Shown here: positions 1 to 5,024 of the stretch, piece by piece
Position numbering within the stretch: position 1 is the first letter of the stretch
How the letters are laid out: every line of letters begins with the position of its first letter
From: Alphaproteobacteria bacterium
GTDB taxonomy: Bacteria > Pseudomonadota > Alphaproteobacteria > Micropepsales > Micropepsaceae
DNA length: 6,841 nt
Assembly (NCBI GenBank): GCA_017307315.1
Contig: JAFKFF010000378.1
Span: forward strand, 1-6,841
Reading direction: 5' to 3'
The notes under the pieces: generated by a model
Told to the model about the DNA's origin: nothing
Seen by the model: only the letters and a program-made list of their open reading frames with translations
The model's database searches: none
Program-made: the position numbers and the translations under genes

Positions 1-168
1 GATTCAAGCGAGCGCACACTGCGGCTTCTGGCGAAGCCGACAGGGTTCGCGCGTTTCGTTGGCCGCGTTGCACTCTTGCTCTGCCCGGAGGGCACGGCGA
101 CGGCTGGCACCCAGGCCCGCGCGCACGCCGCCGCGCCGGCCGGTCGCCGTAAGGGTGCGGTTTTGATA

Positions 169-277
169 GCGCCGCGGAGCGGCGCGGTTGCCGGGGCTTT
201 GCCCCTTGATCGGCGGACCCGCTGGCGGGTCCGACATCATTCCTGCTGCGGAGATCGGGCCAGGGCTGCGCCGGCCC
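169..277 (+). repeat. Cluster of four consecutive perfect hairpins
   Basis: Four stems follow one another: a 7-bp stem with a 3-nt loop (169-185), a 5-bp stem with loop ttt (193-205), a 9-bp self-complementary arm pair (214-233), and a gggcc/ggccc stem (257-277). The third is the strongest. No T-run follows any of them, so they are not typical intrinsic terminators. They could be RNA folding elements of the leader or protein-binding inverted repeats. Confidence 0.5.
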
Positions 278-446
278 AATCGCGTCTGTTCGTTGCTCAC
301 TCCGTCTGTGGGGTGGGCGACGCTTCCCTTTAGGCCCGCCGCGCCGGGCCGCAACGCGCGCGGGGCGCGCTTACCTCCTCTGCGTTCCGGCCCTGCGGGT
401 GCTGCCCGGCTCCGTCGGCGGGCCTGCCGGTCGCTTCTTCGCCGCC

Positions 447-463
447 CACCCCATTCCGGGGTG
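447..463 (+). promoter_or_regulatory. Hairpin just upstream of the parB-like ribosome site
   Basis: A perfect 6-bp stem, cacccc/ggggtg, with a 5-nt loop ends 12 nt before the AAGGAG at 475-480. It could shape access to the ribosome site or be a short operator-like inverted repeat. A regulatory role is inference only. Confidence 0.35.
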
Positions 464-474
464 AGTGTGGTTTT

Positions 475-490
475 AAGGAGAAGTGTGATG
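475..490 (+). promoter_or_regulatory. Ribosome binding site fixing the parB-like start
   Basis: AAGGAG at 475-480 sits 7 nt before ATG 488. This decides the start: the same frame is open back to an ATG at 188, but those extra 100 codons translate to low-complexity GC-driven sequence and lack such a site. Confidence 0.8.
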
Positions 491-2656
491 AACGCTGTGA
501 CCGAAACCGCAGCCGCCGAGCCTGTGTCGGGCGTGGAAATCTTTTTGCCGCTCGCCAAGCTCAAGAAGTCCCCACGCAATGCCCGCAAGGTGCCGCATGG
601 GGAAGCCGCTATCGAGGCGCTGGCCGCTTCGATCCAGCACAAGGGGCTGATCCAGAACCTTGTCGTGGAGCCCGAGACCGAGGAGGACGGGACGCCCACC
701 GGCTATTATCTCGTCACCGCTGGCGAGGGCCGCAGGCTGGCGATGCTGCTGCGCGCCAAGCGCAAGCAGATCAAGAAATCGGAACCCGTGCGCTGCTGGC
801 TGGACACGGCCAACGATCCCGCCGAGGTGTCGCTGGACGAAAACGTGACTCGGACTCCGATGCACCCCGCAGATCAGTTCGAGCGGTTCGCCGAGCTATC
901 CCGTGACAAGGGATGGGGCGCGCAGGAGATCGGCGCGCGGTTCGGCGTGTCGGCAGGTGTGGTGAAGCAGCGGCTTCGCCTCGGCGCTGTCTCTCCCAAG
1001 CTGTTGCAGGTCTATCGGGAGGACGGGCTTACGCTGGATCAGCTTATGGCCTTCGCGATCACCGAGGACCATTCCCGGCAGGAGCAGGTTTTCGAGGGAC
1101 TGCATCATAACCGCGAGCCGTGGATCATCCGGCGCGACATGACCGCCAGCAATGTTCCGGCGACCGACCGGCGCGCTGTGTTCGTCGGGGCCGACGCCTA
1201 TGTCGAGGCGGGCGGCAACATCATCCGCGACCTGTTCAGCGAGGATCGAGGCGGGTTCTTCGAGGATGCGGGCTTGCTCGATATGCTCGCCGTGGAGAAG
1301 CTGCGCGAGATCGCGGGCGAGGTCGAGGCCGAGGGCTGGAATTGGACCGAGGCGCATATCGACTATCCCCACGCCCACGGGATGCGGCGCTTTTATCCGC
1401 AGTCCGTTCCCTTGTCCGACGAGGACGAGGCGCGGCTTGAGACGCTGTCCACCGAGCATGACGAGCTTGCCGAGGGCTATTCGTCCTACGACGAGATGCC
1501 CGAGGACGTGGCGGCGAAGCTGGAAGCGGTGTCCGACGAGATCGACGCCATTTCGGCCAAGCGGCAAGCCTACGACGCCAATGTGATCGCGCATGGCGGC
1601 GCGTTCGTCGTGCTTCACCATGACGGCAGTGTCAGGATCGAGCGCGGTTTCCTTCGGGTCGAGGATGAGGCGCTGGCGGACCCGCAGCCCGAGCCGGAAG
1701 CCGACGCCGTTGCGACCGACCCGCAGGCTGGGGAGGACGAGCAGACCGAGGACGGCGACGAGGACGTGCGGGAGATCGAGGATGAGGACGAGGAACCCGG
1801 CAAGCCGATTTCCGACAGCCTCACCCGCGACCTGTCCGCCTATCGAACGCTGGCGCTTCGCGTGGCGCTCGGGGAGCGGCCCGACATGGCGCTGATCGTG
1901 CTCACCCACACGCTGACCGCACAACTGTTCTACAGCTATGCTGAGGCCGGTTGCCTTGAGGTTCGTCCGACCGTGACCCCGTTGGGGAGCCATGCGAACG
2001 GGATCGAGGACACGCCGTTGGCGGCGCGGGCGAGCGAGGCGCGCGAGGCATGGGCCGAGCGGATGCCGCGTGACGTGGCGGACCTGTGGAGCTTCATCGT
2101 CGCGCTGGACGACGAGAAGCGGCTGGCGCTGCTGGCGCATTGCGCGTCCCGCACCGTCAATGCGCTGCGGCTGCCGTGGGACCGCAAGCCCCGCACGCTG
2201 CAAACGGCCGACAGGCTGGCGGGTGCGCTGGCGCTGGACGTGACCAAGGACTGGACGCCGACCGTGGACAGCTACCTTGGCCGCGTCACCAAGGCGCATA
2301 TCGTGGAGGCCGTCGCCGAAGGCGTGTCGGAGGACGCCGCCCGCCGTATCGCGGACATGAAGAAGCCGGACATGGCGCAAGCCAGCTTACGCCGTTGCCG
2401 CCGAGTAGCGGCATGGGGCCGGGGCTGCGAGAGCGGTCCCGGCCTTCCTTTATCCCGTCATCGTGCAGGCCCTGCCGAGCGCGACGAACTACCAGCAAGG
2501 AGGCTGTCATGCGCCGCCTGTTCCGTGTCATTGCTCGCCGCAACAATCAGCCCGGCAGGCTGTGCTGCTTTCGCTGTGGAGAGCCGATCAACGATTTCTC
2601 CGACGAGCTTATCGTCACGCACGATTATGTTCTGCACGGTTGCTCCGCCTTCGTGA
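488..2656 (+). CDS. ParB/RepB/Spo0J-family partition-like protein with frameshifted C-terminus
   Basis: This is a large accessory-element ParB-like DNA-binding protein of 722 codons as read. The N-terminal ParB/Srx-like nuclease fold covers about residues 17-135. It includes the GEGRRLAML segment (79-87), in the place of the usual GERR box, and DENVTRTPMHP (117-127), matching the ENxxR..hP box. A helix-turn-helix lies near 147-166 (EIGARFGVSAGVVKQRLRLG). A long central region follows, then a very acidic linker (about 394-438) and a C-terminal helical domain (about 445-628). Homologous-looking sequence stops near residue 630 (KKPDMAQ). The rest is Arg/Ser/Cys-rich and looks out of frame. An in-frame-looking tail, AYAVAAE then stop (2385-2408), lies in another frame, so an internal deletion with frameshift is likely. 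The family is associated with plasmids and ICEs; its exact role (segregation or regulation) is not known to me. The family call is firm; the true end is uncertain. Confidence 0.85.
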   Translation: MNAVTETAAAEPVSGVEIFLPLAKLKKSPRNARKVPHGEAAIEALAASIQHKGLIQNLVVEPETEEDGTPTGYYLVTAGEGRRLAMLLRAKRKQIKKSEPVRCWLDTANDPAEVSLDENVTRTPMHPADQFERFAELSRDKGWGAQEIGARFGVSAGVVKQRLRLGAVSPKLLQVYREDGLTLDQLMAFAITEDHSRQEQVFEGLHHNREPWIIRRDMTASNVPATDRRAVFVGADAYVEAGGNIIRDLFSEDRGGFFEDAGLLDMLAVEKLREIAGEVEAEGWNWTEAHIDYPHAHGMRRFYPQSVPLSDEDEARLETLSTEHDELAEGYSSYDEMPEDVAAKLEAVSDEIDAISAKRQAYDANVIAHGGAFVVLHHDGSVRIERGFLRVEDEALADPQPEPEADAVATDPQAGEDEQTEDGDEDVREIEDEDEEPGKPISDSLTRDLSAYRTLALRVALGERPDMALIVLTHTLTAQLFYSYAEAGCLEVRPTVTPLGSHANGIEDTPLAARASEAREAWAERMPRDVADLWSFIVALDDEKRLALLAHCASRTVNALRLPWDRKPRTLQTADRLAGALALDVTKDWTPTVDSYLGRVTKAHIVEAVAEGVSEDAARRIADMKKPDMAQASLRRCRRVAAWGRGCESGPGLPLSRHRAGPAERDELPARRLSCAACSVSLLAATISPAGCAAFAVESRSTISPTSLSSRTIMFCTVAPPS
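2417..2444 (+). terminator. Possible terminator after the ancestral parB-like stop
   Basis: A 7-bp stem, ggccggg/cccggcc, encloses a 14-nt loop and is followed by ttccttta, a weak T-rich stretch. It begins 9 nt after the out-of-frame TAG at 2406-2408. A gene-end structure here supports that TAG as the original end of the parB-like gene. As the gene now reads, the hairpin lies inside the open frame. Confidence 0.35.
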
Positions 2657-2745
2657 TCGAGCATCGCGCCTGTGTCGGCCGACCGCCTTTCAGTGCGGCG
2701 GCGACGCGGCGCTGGCGCGAGGCGCAACGCCAAGCTGGCCTGTAG
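2509..2745 (+). CDS. Small Cys-rich protein of unknown function (78 aa)
   Basis: The start is well supported: AAGGAGG (2497-2503) lies 5 nt before ATG 2509. The protein is basic at its N-terminus (MRRLFRVIARR). It has a CCxxC knuckle at residues 19-23 (LCCFRCGEPI) and further Cys/His at H43, C45, H52 and C55 (HGCSAFVIEHRAC), so one zinc site is plausible. The C-terminus is again Arg-rich (TRRWREAQRQ). There is no signal peptide or membrane segment. It lies about 100 nt after the probable original parB-like stop and probably belonged to the same transcription unit. The frameshifted parB-like frame now overlaps its first 148 nt. I recognise it only as a hypothetical protein of accessory-element type; zinc binding and nucleic-acid contact are guesses. 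Confidence 0.72.
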   Translation: MRRLFRVIARRNNQPGRLCCFRCGEPINDFSDELIVTHDYVLHGCSAFVIEHRACVGRPPFSAAATRRWREAQRQAGL

Positions 2746-2769
2746 CTCTCTGCCGACGACCAAAAAATC

Positions 2770-2798
2770 GCGGCCACGCCCCGATCGGGCGCGGCCGC
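2770..2798 (-). terminator. Stem-loop with a T-run on the - strand
   Basis: gcggcc (2770-2775) pairs with ggccgc (2793-2798), and after one mismatch cgccc (2777-2781) pairs with gggcg (2787-2791) around a 5-nt loop. The + strand has aaaaaa at 2762-2767, so a - strand transcript would read the hairpin and then six Us, the classical intrinsic terminator layout. On the + strand only a weak T-containing stretch follows. No convincing - strand gene feeds it, so it may block antisense transcripts or mark an unseen - strand RNA. Confidence 0.5.
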
Positions 2799-2819
2799 TT
2801 GGCTTGATTGCCTGCGACT

Positions 2820-2836
2820 CCGCTCCGGTGGAGCGG
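2820..2836 (+). repeat. Perfect 7-bp hairpin in the intergenic region
   Basis: ccgctcc (2820-2826) and ggagcgg (2830-2836) are perfectly complementary around loop ggt. No T-run follows, so this is a local fold without an assigned role. Confidence 0.4.
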
Positions 2837-3213
2837 GCCGCCTCGTGCCGCGTCCAGAGAAATGTTTTGGGCGTGAGACGGTTTCGAGGGGCGTTCGGTT
2901 CTGCCCCGAGCGTGTCGTCGTTGCCGATCCGAGCGCACACGCCGCTGAAACCTTCCTTCCCGCAAGCGAAGAACCCGCGACCCATTCCGCCAACGGCCGA
3001 GCGCCGGTGTATCGTCGCCCACGGTCGTTACGGGATCGAGCTTCCCATAGCGCGGGCGTGGACGGGGCGGTTCTGTCCGAATCTACCGCTGCCGTTTGGG
3101 CACGACTGCCTGCCACAGTGTCCCATTCCCGCATCGGCAGGACCGCGCGGCCTCTCGATTGGCTTGATCTAACCGGGGCCGGCTTCGCCTCGCTCGGCCA
3201 AGCGCAACGCCGC

Positions 3214-3270
3214 CGCGCGGCTTTTTTCCGCCGCCTTCGGCTTTGCATCGCGAAGCAAAAAAGCCGCGCG
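3214..3270. repeat. Perfect 14-bp inverted repeat with T6/A6 inner ends
   Basis: cgcgcggctttttt (3214-3227) is the exact reverse complement of aaaaaagccgcgcg (3257-3270). The 29-nt spacer contains its own imperfect stem, gctttgc/gcgaagc (3240-3246 with 3250-3256). Each arm is a GC block followed, on its own strand, by T6, so the pair could work as back-to-back terminators. It could instead be a cruciform or a protein-binding site. Confidence 0.6.
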
Positions 3271-3384
3271 TCGCCATCCTCCGCTGCGCTCCGGCCGCAA
3301 GCGGTGCGCGTCCGATCGTCCCCGATTCACCGATCGCCATCAAGGCCGCGGCAGTCGTGGCCCGAAAGCGAAAGGAACTTCGAC

Positions 3385-3684
3385 ATGGCGACCATCGGCA
3401 CCTTCACCAAGGCCGACAACGGCAACTTCAACGGCACCATCACCACCGCGACCCTTAAGCTCAAGGCAACGCTCCGGCCGATCGACATGGACGGCGACAA
3501 GGCGCCCGACTACCGGCTGACGGTCGGCACGGTCGAATGCGGTGCGGGGTGGAAGAAAACCAGCCGTGAGAACCGCGACTACATCTCGGTCAAACTGGAT
3601 GATCCGACCTTCTCGGCGCCGATCTACGCAACTCTGTCCGAAACCGACACTGCTGGCGAATACGCGCTCATTTGGTCCCGTTGA
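3385..3684 (+). CDS. DUF736-family protein
   Basis: This 99-aa cytoplasmic protein belongs to the DUF736 family, whose molecular function I do not know. The family is common on alphaproteobacterial conjugative plasmids and integrative elements. The N-terminal signature MATIGTFTKADNGNFNGTI is typical, as are the central DYRLTVGTVECGAGWKK (residues 42-58), the DYISVKLDDPTFSAPIYA stretch (65-82) and the C-terminal LIWSR. Length is normal and no key part is missing. ATG 3385 is chosen because homology begins there and AAAGGAA (3371-3377) lies 7 nt upstream. The frame is open further back, but that extension is low-complexity sequence. It has its own stem-loop after the stop and a long gap before it, so it is probably transcribed alone. 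Confidence 0.92.
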   Translation: MATIGTFTKADNGNFNGTITTATLKLKATLRPIDMDGDKAPDYRLTVGTVECGAGWKKTSRENRDYISVKLDDPTFSAPIYATLSETDTAGEYALIWSR

Positions 3685-3689
3685 ACCGA

Positions 3690-3722
3690 AGAGGTGCCCC
3701 GCCACCAGAGCGGGGCGCCTCT
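3690..3722 (+). terminator. Strong stem-loop after the DUF736 gene
   Basis: The arms 3690-3702 and 3710-3722 pair over 13 positions, with one T-G pair, around a 7-nt loop. The stem starts 6 nt after the TGA. The downstream bases (cacctctata) lack a real T-run, so termination may be weak or Rho-assisted, or the stem may protect the mRNA 3' end. Confidence 0.6.
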
Positions 3723-3767
3723 CACCTCTATAGGCCGGCCCAGCCGGACAGCGAATGAACGGCGGTG

Positions 3768-3816
3768 GCATGGGGTCGCGCTTCGCCAGCAAAGAATCAT
3801 GGTTTGCTGCCCATGC
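3768..3816. repeat. Nested inverted repeat in the island/core junction
   Basis: The outer arms gcatggg (3768-3774) and cccatgc (3810-3816) enclose the inner arms agcaaa (3788-3793) and tttgct (3803-3808). All are perfect. It lies between the DUF736 stem-loop and the transposase remnant. A lost transposon end, a recombination site or a chance fold are all possible. Confidence 0.4.
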
Positions 3817-3824
3817 TAGGCATT

Positions 3825-4019
3825 CTAGCCGTGGAGCTTCAACATCATGTCCAGATCCATGCCGAGTAGGTTAATGGGATCCTGAGATTTCATGCAGCCG
3901 TGGAGTCTGCCGGGCATGAAGCACACACTTGGTCACCGCCTTGATCCTGCCGCTCTCGATGCGTTGCACTAACTTGCTCCGCTGACAGGCGTCGTCCGGG
4001 CATTCCTATGCAGGTTCAT
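3825..4019 (-). pseudogene. IS481-family transposase, internally deleted and frameshifted
   Basis: From ATG 4019-4017 the - strand reads MNLHRNARTTPVSGAS and then a stop. The N.H.NAR.TP opening is characteristic of IS481-family transposases. A one-base shift near 3980 restores a reading SKLVQRIESGRIKAVTK (down to 3928), which continues the N-terminal helix-turn-helix region of this family; losing one C there explains the break. Further along, another frame reads QDPINLLGMDLDMMLKLHG then stop (to 3825), resembling the usual P-I-x-x-L-G...L-x-L-H carboxyl end. The whole catalytic DDE core between the two is missing, so the gene is dead. The N-terminal match is fairly secure; the C-terminal match is from memory of family endings and less so. 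Confidence 0.55.
3827..3905. repeat. 10-bp direct repeat agccgtggag (two copies)
   Basis: Copies lie at 3827-3836 and 3896-3905, so they start 69 bp apart within the transposase remnant. The first copy covers the last codons and stop of the transposase trace. Short direct repeats of this kind can mark slippage or deletion events; chance is also possible. Confidence 0.35.
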
Positions 4020-4105
4020 CCGCCCTCCAACACTCGCTGAAAGCTATGCCGCTCCAGCCTTTACGGCCCGCCCGACCGGATTGACACCCTACTGAGCGGC
4101 CACAA

Positions 4106-4807
4106 CTAGCTAGGCGCAGTCAAGGAGTCCCATTTTGGCCGGTCCGAGCCAGGCGTCGGCTCACCCGTGATGCGGTAGTTGAGAATCTCGGCGATATTCG
4201 TCGCGTGGTCACCGACGCGTTCCAGGTTTTTGGCCACATACAGCATGTGAGCACAGGGGGTAATCGCCTTGGGATCGGCCATCATGTACGTCAGCAGCTC
4301 ACGAAAAAGGCTGCTGTAGATCTCGTCGACCTCCTGGTCGCGTCTCCACACCAGCGTCGCTTTATCAAGATCGTTTGCGGCATCGGCCTCCAGGACCTGT
4401 CGCAGACGAGCGACAACGAGCTCGCCCATGCGATGTATTGAGCCGACAACATCTGGGACCCGCTCTTCGGCTGCTATCAGCACGGCGCGCTTAGCGATGC
4501 TTTTGGCGAGATCACCGCAACGTTCGAGGTTGCTTGCAATCTTCATCGCCGCCAGGATCTGGCGAAGATCGATCGCCATAGGTTGGCGCAATGCGATCGT
4601 ACGCGCCGCCGATTGTTCGATCTCCGCCTCAAGTATGTCGAGCTGTGCATCCGCGCGGACGACTTCCAGCGCCTTCGCCTCGTCTAATTCGGCGATTGCG
4701 TTATTAGCATTGTGGACTTGGTCGATGGCGAGCCGACCGAGACGTGCGACATCTACGGTCAAACGATTCAGGTCTTCATCGTACGCGCTGACAGTGTGTT
4801 CGATCAC
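4106..4807 (-). CDS. phoU: PhoU, phosphate signalling regulator
   Basis: PhoU (233 aa) is a peripheral cytoplasmic protein linking the PstSCAB transporter to the PhoR/PhoB two-component system; it keeps PhoR off when phosphate is plentiful. The two repeated three-helix PhoU domains are visible. Each carries the metal-site motif: LERCGD at residues 94-99 and LERVGD at 195-200, the latter followed by HATNIAEI. Length is normal. The start is GTG (4807-4805): the protein then begins MIEHTVSAYDEDLNRL, as family members do, and GGAG (ctcc at 4817-4820 on +) lies 9 nt upstream. phoU usually ends the pst operon on the same strand, but here it points away from pstS across a 217-nt shared gap. No clear terminator follows its stop; the IS remnant begins about 20 nt later. 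Confidence 0.95.
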   Translation of the reverse strand: MIEHTVSAYDEDLNRLTVDVARLGRLAIDQVHNANNAIAELDEAKALEVVRADAQLDILEAEIEQSAARTIALRQPMAIDLRQILAAMKIASNLERCGDLAKSIAKRAVLIAAEERVPDVVGSIHRMGELVVARLRQVLEADAANDLDKATLVWRRDQEVDEIYSSLFRELLTYMMADPKAITPCAHMLYVAKNLERVGDHATNIAEILNYRITGEPTPGSDRPKWDSLTAPS

Positions 4808-4834
4808 TTGAACCAGCTCCGAAGCTATAGGTGT

Positions 4835-4862
4835 ATTCTACCTCGAAGAACGCAGGGTACAA
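4835..4862 (-). promoter_or_regulatory. Candidate sigma70-type promoter for phoU
   Basis: On the - strand, TTGTAC (4862-4857) and TAGAAT (4840-4835) are separated by 16 nt. The -10 matches 5 of 6 consensus bases and the -35 only 3 of 6. The -10 lies about 27 nt before the GTG start. No good Pho box was seen at the -35 on this side, so phoU may be expressed at a basal level. Confidence 0.45.
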
Positions 4863-4931
4863 ATTTTCCGTGACGGATTTATTGCGCTGAAAGCGATTCA
4901 GACAAGAAAAAAAGATCGTTGATGGCGCTCG

Positions 4932-4965
4932 TTGTCACAAAACTGTAAGGCGCCGCCACTAGAGT
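4932..4965 (+). promoter_or_regulatory. Pho box and -10 element of the pstS promoter
   Basis: TTGTCAC-AAAA-CTGTAAG (4932-4949) matches the PhoB box pattern of two CTGTCAT-like 7-mers spaced by 4 nt, with 10 of 14 positions agreeing. Ten nt downstream is TAGAGT (4960-4965), a 4-of-6 match to TATAAT. In PhoB-activated promoters the box replaces the -35, and this spacing is the usual one. Transcription would start near 4972, leaving a leader of about 53 nt before pstS. This predicts induction of pstS under phosphate starvation. Confidence 0.72.
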
Positions 4966-5024
4966 GCCATTCTCAGGTTTGCACTCAGCAACAGCGTAAC
5001 AGGCCTGTTCAAAAGGGGAAATAA

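Larger units (their letters stand above)
1..487 (+). other. Non-coding GC-rich leader of the parB-like gene
   Basis: I see no convincing gene here. Reading frames stay open only because of high GC, and their translations are low-complexity Arg/Ala/Pro/Gly strings. The stretch is packed with short perfect stems: 22-28 with 33-39, 169-175 with 179-185, 193-197 with 201-205, 214-222 with 225-233, 257-261 with 273-277, and 447-452 with 458-463. No clear -35/-10 pair was found. It probably acts as a long structured 5' leader, or as spacer DNA, for the gene starting at 488. Confidence 0.55.
2746..3384 (+). other. Long non-coding, hairpin-rich intergenic region
   Basis: About 640 nt lie between the small Cys-rich gene and the DUF736 gene. 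Frames are open on both strands, but none has a ribosome site and protein-like composition. The region contains stems at 2770-2798, 2820-2836 (7 bp, loop ggt), 3109-3114 with 3136-3141, and 3177-3181 with 3195-3199, plus a perfect 14-bp inverted repeat at 3214-3270. It also holds a two-part direct repeat: gcgcggcc then ttggcttgat, at 2789-2808 and 3145-3168. It may hold a structured RNA, regulatory DNA or a transfer/replication site; nothing seen decides among these. Confidence 0.5.
3825..4086 (-). mobile_element. Degenerate IS481-family insertion sequence remnant
   Basis: Read on the - strand, the element seems to begin with TGTCAATCC at about 4086. An untranslated lead of 67 nt follows, then a transposase start at 4019, and coding traces end with TAG at 3825-3827. 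Only about 260 bp remain, where a full element of this family is about 1 kb. The matching opposite terminal repeat was not found beyond 3825, so that end is probably lost. The left boundary assignment rests on the TGT start typical of the family and is tentative. Confidence 0.5.

Noticed and set aside
188..487. A 100-codon N-terminal extension of the parB-like gene from ATG 188
   Set aside because: The extension is Arg/Pro/Ala/Gly low-complexity sequence through a hairpin cluster; ATG 488 has an AAGGAG at proper spacing and begins the family-like sequence.
4..699. Open frame on the - strand covering the leader
   Set aside because: Low-complexity translation, no ribosome site, and it overlaps the clear start of the parB-like gene.
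896..2380. A 494-codon open frame on the - strand inside the parB-like gene
   Set aside because: It is a GC-driven shadow: composition is rich in Arg, His, Gly and Val without recognisable motifs, while the + strand encodes clear ParB motifs over the same bases.
2845..3384. A 180-codon extension upstream of the DUF736 gene in the same frame
   Set aside because: DUF736 homology starts exactly at ATG 3385 with a ribosome site; the extension crosses the large inverted repeat and has no protein-like features.
4011..4025. T-loop-like ggttcatcc suggesting a tRNA or att site near the junction
   Set aside because: No acceptor, anticodon or D arms can be built around it, and the bases are better explained as the start codon region of the transposase remnant.
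4428..4811. Open frame antisense to phoU
   Set aside because: Ser/Ala/Arg-rich shadow of a well-conserved gene, with no supporting start signal.
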